Below are positions 1 through 6,848 of a DNA stretch of 14,666 nucleotides, one piece after another. The notes beneath the pieces were generated by a model, which did not search any database, was not told the origin of the DNA, and saw nothing but the letters and a program-made list of their open reading frames with translations. Both the position numbers and the translations under genes were made by a program. How positions within the stretch are numbered: position 1 is the stretch's first letter; each line of letters begins with the position of its first letter. Location: contig CP070660.1 of the NCBI GenBank assembly GCA_020355145.1, positions 563,827-578,492 on the forward strand, written 5' to 3'. This DNA is from Deltaproteobacteria bacterium (GTDB lineage: Bacteria > Desulfobacterota > DSM-4660 > Desulfatiglandales > B25-G16).

Positions 1-86
1 AGCTGATTTTTCTTGACTTTCAGATAATTTTGCTGTATTATAGTCTAAAATTTTTCCTTCAATCAGCTGACCTACATCTAATGAAC

Positions 87-110
87 TACCCTGCAGCAAG
101 CTGCAGGGTA
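87..110. repeat. Palindromic hairpin repeat, copy 1
   Basis: An almost perfect palindrome: an 11-base arm, TACCCTGCAGC, two central A bases, then the exact reverse complement. The core CCCTGCAGCAAGCTGCAGGG (89-108) recurs in diverged form at 182-201. It lies about 110 bases past the stop of the response-regulator gene in the transcribed direction, so it could form an RNA hairpin at the end of that mRNA. No T-run follows on either strand, so it is not a standard intrinsic terminator. It looks like a REP-type dispersed intergenic palindrome; that class assignment is inference. Confidence 0.75.
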
Positions 111-130
111 TCTTGTGGCAATACCTCTTT

Positions 131-170
131 TATCTCCCCTCTCCCTAACCCTCTCCCCAAGGAGAGGGAG
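131..170. repeat. CCCTCTCC pyrimidine-rich hairpin repeat
   Basis: This stretch has an 8-base-pair stem, CCCTCTCC (149-156) with GGAGAGGG (161-168), around a CCAA loop. A second CCCTCTCC-like tract lies just before it at 137-145. It sits between the two CCCTG...CAGGG palindromes. Similar CCCTCTCCCTAACCCTCTCCCC sequences are, from memory, common intergenic repeats in many proteobacterial genomes. The hairpin is directly visible; the family link is recollection and was not searched. Confidence 0.6.
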
Positions 171-181
171 CTAAAGGGAAA

Positions 182-201
182 CCCTGTGGCGAGCTACAGG
201 G
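182..201. repeat. Palindromic hairpin repeat, copy 2
   Basis: The sequence CCCTGTGGCGAGCTACAGGG is a second version of the hairpin at 89-108. The two 20-mers differ at four positions. One C-G pair has become T-A (positions 6 and 15), one A-T pair has become a G-T wobble (position 7), and the fourth change falls in the loop. Pairing is therefore kept despite divergence. It starts 19 bases beyond the response-regulator stop codon and would be the first hairpin in its 3' untranslated RNA. Confidence 0.7.
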
Positions 202-219
202 AATAGTCAAGTTCAAAAG

Positions 220-1605
220 TTAAGAAGATTCGTCAGAAGAGGGCTCTAGACCCAATTTATCCAATCGATATCTCAAAGATCTCATGTTGATACCCAATAA
301 CTCAGCAGCTCTCTGCTTTGACCCGTGAGCTATTTCCATGGCCTTGAGAATATATTCCCTCTCTATCTCAGCCATTACCGTATCGAGTTTAATTCCATCA
401 TGACCCAAGTCACTGCGTCGCCGACTCTCATCTATTCGAACCTTCTTAAAATTAGAAAGGGTCAGGCTCTGGGGCAAAACAATATTGGAGGTCTCCAGTG
501 CAACACTCCTCTCAATTATATTCTCTAATTCCCTTACATTGCCTGGAAAGGGGTATCGACTCAGTATATCCATTGCATAGGCAGAGACCTTTCTTATATC
601 CTTCCCCAATTCCTTGGAGTGTTCCCCTAAAAAATGCTGGGCCAGGAGAGGTAAATCTCCCCTTCTTTCCCTTAAAGGGGGTATTGAGATCTCGATAACG
701 TTCAGTCTAAAGAAAAGGTCCTCCCTAAAACCTCCATCCATTACCTCCTGTTCAAGATCTTTATTCGTGGCCGATATAAACCTTACATCTACCTTTCTCT
801 CCTCAGTTTCCCCAACCCTGGTAAAGGTCTTCTCTTGAATTACCCTCAGGAGCTTAACCTGAATGGCCGGACTTAACTCCCCTATCTCGTCAAAAAATGC
901 TGTCCCCCCATCTGCTGCCTCAAAGAGACCAGCTTTATCTGTACTTGCCCCGGTGAATGCCCCCTTCTTATAACCAAAAAGTTCACTTTCAATTAATGTC
1001 TCGGGAATCCCAGCACAGTTAATAACCACAAAGGGTTTATCTTTCCTCTGGCTCTCTCCATGTATAGCCCTGGCTACAAGCTCCTTACCTGTACCAGACT
1101 CACCCGAGATAAGGATATTTGTCTTGGTAGTAGCAACCTTTCTGATCAGGTCATAGATCCTTTTCATTTGAGGGCTTTCACCCACTAAACAACCAAAATA
1201 GATCCCTTTTTTTAAATGATCCTCCTCCTCATCCCTAGAGACCGTCTTTTTATGAAGTGCATCTCGGACAATCCTTTTGAATTCACCAGTGTCAAAAGGT
1301 TTGGGAATATAATCGTAGGCCCCGTCCTTCATGGCCTCAACCGCCGTCTCCGCTGTTGCAAATGCCGAGATAACTATCACCGGGGTCTCTGAATTGACCT
1401 CTTTTACCTTTCTTAGGACCCCTATACCGTCTATATCCTCCATCCGGATATCTGTAATAACCAAATCAAATATCTCCCTGTCCAGAATAGTGCATGCCTC
1501 CTCCCCGTTGACCGCAAAACTTACAGTGTAGCCTTCCACGGTCAACAAAATCTCAAGGAATTCCCGCATACTTAATTCATCATCGACTACCAGGATTGAG
1601 TTCAT
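220..1605 (-). CDS. Sigma-54-dependent response regulator (NtrC/PilR family)
   Basis: A 461-residue activator with the three classic NtrC domains. The receiver (about 1-120) has acidic D8/D9, phospho-acceptor D52, S80 and K102. The AAA+ domain (about 138-370) has Walker A GESGTGKE (168-175), the sigma-54 contact loop GAFTGA (215-220), a Walker B region GGTAFFDE (233-240) and REDLFFR (294-300). A Fis-type helix-turn-helix ends the protein (about 428-453). It should oligomerise when phosphorylated and open sigma-54 promoters using ATP. The LSMREFLEILL and RSLRYRL segments recall PilR-like regulators, but the target genes cannot be told. ATG at 1605 was chosen over an upstream extension because GGGAG lies just before it and the receiver begins there. 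The gene overlaps the end of pyrC by 26 bases, so it is probably co-transcribed and coupled. No histidine kinase is visible nearby. Confidence 0.93.
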   Translation of the reverse strand: MNSILVVDDELSMREFLEILLTVEGYTVSFAVNGEEACTILDREIFDLVITDIRMEDIDGIGVLRKVKEVNSETPVIVISAFATAETAVEAMKDGAYDYIPKPFDTGEFKRIVRDALHKKTVSRDEEEDHLKKGIYFGCLVGESPQMKRIYDLIRKVATTKTNILISGESGTGKELVARAIHGESQRKDKPFVVINCAGIPETLIESELFGYKKGAFTGASTDKAGLFEAADGGTAFFDEIGELSPAIQVKLLRVIQEKTFTRVGETEERKVDVRFISATNKDLEQEVMDGGFREDLFFRLNVIEISIPPLRERRGDLPLLAQHFLGEHSKELGKDIRKVSAYAMDILSRYPFPGNVRELENIIERSVALETSNIVLPQSLTLSNFKKVRIDESRRRSDLGHDGIKLDTVMAEIEREYILKAMEIAHGSKQRAAELLGINMRSLRYRLDKLGLEPSSDESS

Positions 1606-2890
1606 CGCACTCCCAAACAATCCTACCACCAACCATGGTTAGGATGGCCTTACCTTTCATCCTCGAGCCAATAAAGGGTGAATTATGGCTTTTGGATTTA
1701 AAGCTCTCCTTCTCTACCAAATATTCATTATTTAGGTCTATGATTGTTAAATCCGCTTCCTTACCCTCTTCAATAATACCACCTTTTATCTTTAGAATGG
1801 AGGCGGAATTATAGGAAAGCCTTGCTATGGCTGTTGGTAAGTCCATAACCCCTTCCTTTACTAAGGCCAAGGTAAGGGGTAAGGCTGTCTCCAGACCAAT
1901 TATACCAAATGCTGCCTTATCAAACTCTACATCCTTCTCCAGTGGGCTGTGGGGAGCGTGATCGGTTGCAATAACATCTATCACACCCTGAGAAAGTCCT
2001 CTTTTTATGCCCTCCACATCCTTGGGTTCCCTCAAAGGGGGGTACATCTTGGCATTGGAGTCAAAGTCGATAACAGCTGTGTGATCAAGGCTGAAATAAT
2101 GAGGGGCTGTCTCAGCTGTTACAGGAATACCTTCTTCTTTAGCCCGCTTGATAAACCTGACAGATCCCTCGGTACTAACATGGGTAATATGAACAGGATA
2201 TCCAGTTAGCTTGGCCAAAAGTATATCCCTTACAACCATTATCTCCTCGCTGGCAGCTGGAATCCCCTGTAAACCCAGCCTGGTAGAAATAGTCCCCTCA
2301 TGTATAACACCCTTATTTGACAGATCGAGATCCTCACAATGTGAAATAACTGGTAGATGAAAAAACCGTGCATATTCAATTGCCCTTCTCATGAGCTCAC
2401 TGTTGGTAACTGGTCTCCCGTCATCGGATACTGCCACAGCACCTGCCTGCTTAAGGTCACCAAATTCAGTTAATACCTCACTCTTCAAACCCTTGCTTAT
2501 AGCTGCAACAGGATAAACTCTTACCAGATTAGCCTTGCGTGCCCTCTCTAGTATAAATTCAGTAACAGATCGTGAATCATTTATGGGATGGGTATTAGGC
2601 ATACATGCCACAGCAGTAAATCCCCCTGCAGCAGCAGCCTGGCTTCCAGTGGCAATTGTCTCCTTATACTCCTCTCCTGGCTCCCTAAAATGCACATGCA
2701 TATCAATGAGACCAGGTGTGACTACCATCCCAGATGCATCTATTATGTTTAAATCAGCATCACTAGTGGGATTAAAGTTACCAGGAGGAAGGATCTTTTC
2801 AATCCTTCCCTTTTGGATAACAATATCCTGTGGCTTTTTCGTTCCAAGGCGAGGATCTACTACCTCCCCGCCCTTAATCCAGGTTATCAC
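1580..2890 (-). CDS. pyrC: Dihydroorotase, class I
   Basis: This 436-residue amidohydrolase cyclises N-carbamoyl-aspartate to dihydroorotate, the third step of de novo UMP synthesis, in the cytoplasm. Visible motifs are metal-binding HVH (H65, H67) followed by FREPG (R69 for substrate), SDDG (155-158), SHCED (H184), HITH (H234, H237) and ATDHAPH (D310). The aspartate-containing SDDG motif, in place of a carboxylated lysine, resembles the Aquifex-type class I enzymes. GTG at 2890 is preferred because GGAGG sits eight bases upstream. A TTG at 2905 would add five residues. The start overlaps the end of pyrB by 17 bases, and the end overlaps the response-regulator start by 26, which points to a coupled operon. 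All catalytic residues look intact. Confidence 0.95.
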   Translation of the reverse strand: MITWIKGGEVVDPRLGTKKPQDIVIQKGRIEKILPPGNFNPTSDADLNIIDASGMVVTPGLIDMHVHFREPGEEYKETIATGSQAAAAGGFTAVACMPNTHPINDSRSVTEFILERARKANLVRVYPVAAISKGLKSEVLTEFGDLKQAGAVAVSDDGRPVTNSELMRRAIEYARFFHLPVISHCEDLDLSNKGVIHEGTISTRLGLQGIPAASEEIMVVRDILLAKLTGYPVHITHVSTEGSVRFIKRAKEEGIPVTAETAPHYFSLDHTAVIDFDSNAKMYPPLREPKDVEGIKRGLSQGVIDVIATDHAPHSPLEKDVEFDKAAFGIIGLETALPLTLALVKEGVMDLPTAIARLSYNSASILKIKGGIIEEGKEADLTIIDLNNEYLVEKESFKSKSHNSPFIGSRMKGKAILTMVGGRIVWECDELNPGSR

Positions 2891-3815
2891 CCCTGCCCCC
2901 TCCAATTAATAAATAAAGCAGAGCCATTCTTATAGCCACACCATTTCTAACCTGATCAAGTATCACGGAAAAGGGGCCATCCGCCAAATCTCCTGTTATC
3001 TCGACACCCCTATTGATAGGGCCTGGATGCATTATAATGACATCCTTTTTGGCCCCTTTTAGTATCTCCTTGTTTAAACCAAAAACAATGGAATACTCCC
3101 GTACGCTTGGAAATAGGACCCCGCTCTGTCGTTCGAGCTGAATCCGCAAAATCATAATAACGTCCTTGCCCTTTAATGCCTTTGCTGGATCAAAAACCAC
3201 CTTAACACCCAATGACTCGGCATCAACCGGGATCATGGTTGGTGGACCTGATATCGTGACCTCTGCGCCCATTTTCCTCAGGCCTATTATATCAGACCTT
3301 GCTACCCTGCTATGGGCTATGTCCCCAATTATAACAACCCTTAATCCCTTTATCCTACCCTTCTTCTTCCTAATGGTAAAAAGATCTAGCAATGCCTGAC
3401 TGGGATGCTCATGCATTCCATCGCCCGCATTTATAACCCCTGCATCCACATATCTGGCCAAAAGGTGTGGAGCCCCACTGGAGGGATGTCTCAGGATAAT
3501 AATATCTGGATTCATTGCCTGAAGATTTCGGGCTGTATCTATAAGTGTCTCTCCCTTTACCATACTACTTTCTGTTGCTGAAAGACTTATGGTGTCTGCG
3601 CTTAGTCTTTTAGCTGCTACCTCAAAAGATGCCTTTGTTCTCGTGCTGGGTTCATAGAAAAAATTGATCACGCTTTTACCCCTTAATGTCGGGACCTTTT
3701 TTATATCCCTGGAGGAGATCTCCATAAACGCATCAGCAGTATCCAGGATCATGTTTATATCGCTGACTGATAGTTGATCCATTCCCAATAGATCTTTATG
3801 ATCAAATCTATACAT
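2874..3815 (-). CDS. pyrB: Aspartate carbamoyltransferase catalytic chain
   Basis: A 313-residue enzyme that joins carbamoyl phosphate and aspartate, the committed step of pyrimidine synthesis. The carbamoyl-phosphate site shows as FYEPSTRT (53-60), SSMVKGET (83-90, with K87), the DGMHEHPSQALLDL region (132-145) and HPGPINRG (263-270). RIQLERQ (224-230) replaces the commoner RIQLERM. The length matches class B or C catalytic chains. No regulatory chain gene (pyrI) is present, and pyrC follows with a 17-base overlap, an arrangement compatible with a noncovalent ATCase-dihydroorotase complex. The ATG start is preceded by AAGGGAG. It is the first gene after the ribosomal operon terminator, so it needs its own promoter in 3816-3949. 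Confidence 0.96.
   Translation of the reverse strand: MYRFDHKDLLGMDQLSVSDINMILDTADAFMEISSRDIKKVPTLRGKSVINFFYEPSTRTKASFEVAAKRLSADTISLSATESSMVKGETLIDTARNLQAMNPDIIILRHPSSGAPHLLARYVDAGVINAGDGMHEHPSQALLDLFTIRKKKGRIKGLRVVIIGDIAHSRVARSDIIGLRKMGAEVTISGPPTMIPVDAESLGVKVVFDPAKALKGKDVIMILRIQLERQSGVLFPSVREYSIVFGLNKEILKGAKKDVIIMHPGPINRGVEITGDLADGPFSVILDQVRNGVAIRMALLYLLIGGGRGDNLD
2899..2903 (-). promoter_or_regulatory. Shine-Dalgarno for pyrC
   Basis: GGAGG on the minus strand lies eight bases before the GTG at 2890, inside the last codons of pyrB. It favours GTG over the TTG at 2905 as the pyrC start, because nothing comparable precedes the TTG. Confidence 0.65.
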
Positions 3816-3949
3816 GACTCCCTTATCAATGACCGAAACAAATAGCCAAGCAATATGGTTTTACTTTGTCTTAAACATTTGAGAATTCGAATCTCGGATG
3901 GGTTTCAGCATATCTCGTATTTTCTGGCCTATCCGGGTTAAGACTATCC
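3816..3949 (-). promoter_or_regulatory. Presumed promoter and leader region of the pyrBC operon
   Basis: This 134-base stretch lies between the ribosomal operon terminator and pyrB, so the pyrBC promoter should be here. I could not identify convincing -35 and -10 boxes. The weak option TTGCTT, 17 bases, ATTGAT would end almost at the ATG. No PyrR-type attenuator or sigma-54 -24/-12 pair was recognised. A small imperfect palindrome, GAGATTCGAATTCTC on the minus strand, lies near its middle and could be an operator or chance. The call rests on position only. Confidence 0.35.
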
Positions 3950-3983
3950 AAAAAAAGCCCCCTTTTCATCAGAAAGGGGGCTT
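3950..3983 (-). terminator. Intrinsic terminator of the ribosomal protein operon
   Basis: Read on the minus strand, an 11-base-pair stem, AAGCCCCCTTT paired with AAAGGGGGCTT around a 7-base loop, runs straight into seven T bases (3956 down to 3950). It lies about 70 bases beyond the rplQ stop. No T-run follows on the plus strand, so termination is directional. It separates the rplV...rplQ unit from pyrBC. Confidence 0.92.
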
Positions 3984-4054
3984 CATTTCCTAAAAGACAT
4001 AGATTATTCTCTTGAGCTTTAATCTCTTCTCTCTTCTGCCCAACATTTTTCTTT

Positions 4055-4555
4055 TTATGGTTTCTCTACCTTCTCCTGTTTGTCCTCAGAAGCTCGCGTC
4101 TTCCCTTTGGAGTCAGCCTTTTTACCAGATACCTCGTTGGTGGCCTCTCTCTCACCACTTGGCCTCTTTTTAATTGTTTTTCTTGAGCTTTCCTCCTCAT
4201 CCGCCAATAATAACTGAATAATTACCAAAGGTGCATTATCACCAGTTCTATGACCTGTCTTTAAAATCCTAATATAACCACCCTGGCGGCCTGAGAAACG
4301 ATCCTTCATCTGATCAAACAATTTATGCGTAACAGATTTATCCATTATATAGGAAAGCGCCTGACGTCTTGCATGAAGATCCCCTTTTTTGGCCAGGGTA
4401 ATCATCTTCTCAGCGATAGGACATAAAACCTTGGCCTTTGCATATGTTGTTGAAACCTCCTCATGCCTAAATAGAGAAGTAACCAAGTTTCTTAAAATGG
4501 CCTTTCGATGGCCTGAATCACGGCCCAGCTTTTTCCCTGCCTTTCTGTGTCTCAT
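4055..4555 (-). CDS. rplQ: 50S ribosomal protein L17
   Basis: This 166-residue large-subunit protein begins with the invariant L17 start MRHRKAGKKLGRDSGHRKA and keeps the RNA-binding core to about residue 118 (GGYIRILKTGHRTGDNAPL near 92-110). About 48 residues follow the core, rich in Lys, Glu, Ser and Arg and of low complexity, so the protein is longer than the E. coli form (127 residues). Such tails vary between lineages and are probably disordered. The ATG overlaps the rpoA TGA stop as ATGA, so translation is coupled to rpoA. It is the last gene before the terminator. Confidence 0.97.
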   Translation of the reverse strand: MRHRKAGKKLGRDSGHRKAILRNLVTSLFRHEEVSTTYAKAKVLCPIAEKMITLAKKGDLHARRQALSYIMDKSVTHKLFDQMKDRFSGRQGGYIRILKTGHRTGDNAPLVIIQLLLADEEESSRKTIKKRPSGEREATNEVSGKKADSKGKTRASEDKQEKVEKP

Positions 4556-5601
4556 TGATCCTGATCCTCTTTCTTGCCCTCTTCTCCTTCGTCTTCTTCC
4601 TGTTTGGGGAAAGGGAAATTTTCTAGTTTCATGCCAAACTCCAGATCCATTTCCTCCAAGATCCTTTTTATCTCATTTAGGGACTTTCTTCCAAAATTCT
4701 TTGTCTTTAGCATTTCACTTTCTGTCTTCTGAACCAACTCATAGATATACTTTATGTTAACATTCTTTAGACAATTAGATGAACGCACAGAGAGTTCAAG
4801 CTCGCTTACAGACCTGAAGAGATTTTCATTCATCTTCTCTTCCTCCTCTTTTTCCTCTTTCTCTATTTCCTCTTCTGGTTCTTCCTCAAAACTAATAAAA
4901 GGGGTAGCCTGTTCCTTCAAGATTTTTGCAGCAAAGGCTAATGCATTTTGTGGATCCACCGTTCCATCTGTCCAGATCTCTAAGGTCAATTTATCATAAT
5001 CGGTTCGCTGCCCGACCCTTGCATTACCAACTACATAGCTGACTCTCCTGATCGGCGAAAAAAGGGCATCTATAGGTATTACTCCGACTTCCTCATCTTC
5101 TGTTACATTCTTCTCTGCAGGAACATACCCTTTACCGGACTTAACCAACATCTCTGCATTTAAGACAGCATCCTTATTTATGGTAGCTATATGTTGATCT
5201 GGATTCATTATCTCTGCCTTACCGTGAGTTATTATATCCCCGGCCTTTACCACCTTTTCCCCCTTGGCATCCAGAAAGAGTTTAACTTCTTCTTCCTCTT
5301 CTTCAAGGACCTTAAGATTTACCTCCTTTAAATTCAAGATGATATCAGTTACATCTTCTTTTATGCCGGGAGGGGTGGAAAATTCGTGAGGTACACCATC
5401 AAATTTTACAGAAACAATTGCCGCCCCTTGCAGAGAAGACAGGAGAATTCGTCTTAAAGAATTACCGAGGGTTATCCCAAAGCCCCTCTCCAAAGGCTCA
5501 CAGATAAATTTTCCATAGAAATCAGTAAAGGAATCGGCCTCGACCTCTATCCTTTTAGGTCTTATTAAATCTCTCCAATTTTTTTGATATAGCTTTTTCA
5601 T
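4552..5601 (-). CDS. rpoA: RNA polymerase subunit alpha
   Basis: A 349-residue alpha subunit. The N-terminal domain (about 10-235) dimerises and scaffolds beta and beta'; it includes PLERGFGITLGNSLRRILLSS (36-56). The C-terminal domain (about 259-330) binds promoter UP elements and activators. Its LSVRSSNCLKN segment places R273 where E. coli has R265, and NFGRKSLNEIK (302-312) is intact. The linker (about 239-258) is nearly all Glu with some Lys, and a second Glu run lies at 100-105. The tail after 333 is also acidic. The start is supported by GAGGTGAT eight bases before the ATG. A 191-base repeat-bearing gap separates it from rpsD, unusual inside this operon, so a local promoter there is possible. 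Confidence 0.98.
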   Translation of the reverse strand: MKKLYQKNWRDLIRPKRIEVEADSFTDFYGKFICEPLERGFGITLGNSLRRILLSSLQGAAIVSVKFDGVPHEFSTPPGIKEDVTDIILNLKEVNLKVLEEEEEEVKLFLDAKGEKVVKAGDIITHGKAEIMNPDQHIATINKDAVLNAEMLVKSGKGYVPAEKNVTEDEEVGVIPIDALFSPIRRVSYVVGNARVGQRTDYDKLTLEIWTDGTVDPQNALAFAAKILKEQATPFISFEEEPEEEIEKEEKEEEEKMNENLFRSVSELELSVRSSNCLKNVNIKYIYELVQKTESEMLKTKNFGRKSLNEIKRILEEMDLEFGMKLENFPFPKQEEDEGEEGKKEDQDQ

Positions 5602-5621
5602 AGATATAAATCACCTCAAAC

Positions 5622-5698
5622 AAAGTGCCTAAAGTTTAAAGTGCCTAAAGTGAGCTAAAATTGTAAAGGGAAAGGATGGATAACTAAAGTGCCTAAAG
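5622..5698. repeat. AAAGTGCCTAAAG repeat cluster
   Basis: Three copies of AAAGTGCCTAAAG lie in the rpsD-rpoA gap: 5622-5634, 5638-5650 and 5686-5698. The first two are spaced 16 bases apart, and AGTGAGCTAAAA follows the second. The third is within AACTAAAGTGCCTAAAG, a 17-base string that recurs in reverse orientation in the rplV-rpsC gap. A partial inverted copy lies at 5777-5795. This looks like a dispersed intergenic repeat rather than a gene. No open frame of note crosses it. Confidence 0.75.
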
Positions 5699-5776
5699 AA
5701 CATGATACCTAAACCCAAATCTCAAAGTAGACAATTACAAGGTGGAACTATGAAGATTTATCGGACCCCCAATTTC

Positions 5777-5795
5777 AGGCACCTTAGCTCACTTA
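5777..5795. repeat. Inverted partial copy of the AAAGTGCCTAAAG repeat
   Basis: AGGCACCTTAGCTCACTTA reads on the other strand as TAAGTGAGCTAAGGTGCCT, combining the GTGAGCTAA and GTGCCT pieces seen at 5641-5660. It overlaps the TAA stop of rpsD (5793-5795). With the cluster at 5622-5698 it gives the rpsD-rpoA gap an inverted-repeat outline. Confidence 0.55.
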
Positions 5796-6422
5796 CTTAG
5801 AGTATAGCTCAACTATAAGCTGCTCATTAATGGGCATGGTCAACTCTTCACGGTTGGGAAAGGCCTTAACAATACCACGAAAATTACCTCCATCAACCTC
5901 TAACCATGGAGGAATCTCTCTCCTAACAACCGTCTCCATTGCCTCCAGAATGAAAGGGATCTTATGGCTTTTCTCTCTCACCTCTATGGCATCCCCAAGC
6001 TTAACGTGGTAAGAAGGTATATTAACCTTTCTGCCATTTACAGTGAAATGATTATGTCTAACCAGCTGCCTTGCCTGATCCCTTGAGGAGGCAAATCCCA
6101 TTCGATATACTATATTATCCAATCGACGCTCTAGCAAGACCAACAAATTTGTGCCTGTAATGCCCTTTTGCCTATCAGCCTTGGAGTAATACCTTCGAAA
6201 CTGTTTTTCTAATACCCCATAGATCCTCTTTACCTTTTGCTTTTCTCGTAATTGTATCCCGTAATCGGAGAGCTTTCCTCCCCTCCTCTGTCCATGTTGT
6301 CCTGGAGCATAAGATCTCCGTTCAAAGGCACATCTATCAGTATAGCACCTATCACCTTTTAGGAAAAGTTTGAGATTTTCCCGCCTGCACAACCGGCATG
6401 CAGCCCCAGTATGTCGAGCCAA
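5793..6422 (-). CDS. rpsD: 30S ribosomal protein S4, zinc-binding form
   Basis: A 209-residue primary 16S rRNA-binding protein that starts assembly of the small-subunit body. The N-terminus carries C9, C12, C26 and C31, the four-cysteine zinc motif of C+ S4 proteins. RSYAPGQHGQRR (36-47) and the S4 RNA-binding domain with LERRLDNIVYRMGFASSRDQARQLV (about 97-121) follow, so both halves are intact. The start is TTG at 6422, chosen because AGGAGG lies seven bases upstream and the product begins with the family's MARHTGAACR. In E. coli S4 also represses its own operon at the rpsM leader. Its gene follows rpsK by 15 bases. Confidence 0.97.
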   Translation of the reverse strand: MARHTGAACRLCRRENLKLFLKGDRCYTDRCAFERRSYAPGQHGQRRGGKLSDYGIQLREKQKVKRIYGVLEKQFRRYYSKADRQKGITGTNLLVLLERRLDNIVYRMGFASSRDQARQLVRHNHFTVNGRKVNIPSYHVKLGDAIEVREKSHKIPFILEAMETVVRREIPPWLEVDGGNFRGIVKAFPNREELTMPINEQLIVELYSK

Positions 6423-6429
6423 TATCCTG

Positions 6430-6435
6430 CCTCCT
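6430..6435 (-). promoter_or_regulatory. Shine-Dalgarno for rpsD (TTG start)
   Basis: AGGAGG on the minus strand, seven bases before the TTG at 6422, in the short gap after the rpsK stop. It decides a TTG start for S4. Confidence 0.85.
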
Positions 6436-6437
6436 GT

Positions 6438-6833
6438 TTACACCCTTCTCCTCTTAGGGGGTCTGCAACCATTATGTGGAATAGGGGTCACATCCCTGAT
6501 CATGGTAACAGAAAAACCATCCATCTGTAACGCCCTTAAGGCCGCCTCCCTTCCGACTCCAGGGCCCTTAACCCGAACCTCAGCAGTCTTCAGACCTAGA
6601 GCCATTGCCTTCTTTAATGCATTCTGTGCTGCCAACTGAGCAGCAAAGGGGGTACTTTTCCTGGAACCCTTGAAGCCTATCTGTCCTGGACTCGATGAGG
6701 CTATAACATTACCATTCATATCGGTGATGGTAACGATGGTGTTATTAAAGGTAGATTGTATATGGACAATTCCATTAAAAATGAGTTTCTTCTCTTTTTT
6801 GCCCTTGATAGCCTTTCCTGTATCCTTGGCCAT
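6438..6833 (-). CDS. rpsK: 30S ribosomal protein S11
   Basis: A 131-residue platform protein that helps shape the mRNA exit and E-site region with S7 and S18. Family segments are plain: GIVHIQSTFNNTIVTITD (21-38), SSSPGQIGFKGSRKSTPFAAQ (47-67), VKGPGVGREAALRAL and the basic C-terminus DVTPIPHNGCRPPKRRRV. Length is typical. GGAGGG lies just before the ATG. The gene sits in the usual rpsM-rpsK-rpsD order with 15-base gaps on both sides. Confidence 0.98.
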   Translation of the reverse strand: MAKDTGKAIKGKKEKKLIFNGIVHIQSTFNNTIVTITDMNGNVIASSSPGQIGFKGSRKSTPFAAQLAAQNALKKAMALGLKTAEVRVKGPGVGREAALRALQMDGFSVTMIRDVTPIPHNGCRPPKRRRV

Positions 6834-6848
6834 TATCCCTCCATGGGT

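Noticed and set aside
36..51. A 14-base string TTATAGTCTAAAAT shared with the region just before rplE (near 11838)
   Set aside because: In AT-rich DNA a single shared word of this length in 14.7 kb is expected by chance, and the flanks do not match.
1606..1632. Upstream start for the response regulator at 1632
   Set aside because: It would add nine residues before the receiver fold and has no better ribosome binding site; ATG at 1605 follows GGGAG and matches the family start.
2535..2909. A 124-codon open frame on the plus strand opposite the pyrC N-terminal half
   Set aside because: It lies antisense to strongly conserved pyrC sequence, has no recognisable motif and no supported start. It is a shadow of the real gene.
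3880..3905. A tRNA T-arm-like string (GAGATTCGAATTCTC on the minus strand) upstream of pyrB
   Set aside because: No acceptor, D or anticodon arms can be formed around it and no CCA follows. It is at most a small palindrome.
4389..4760. A 123-codon plus-strand frame spanning the rpoA-rplQ junction
   Set aside because: Both genes underneath are intact and conserved. The frame is Pro/Ser/Phe-rich, as expected from the complement of charged coding sequence.
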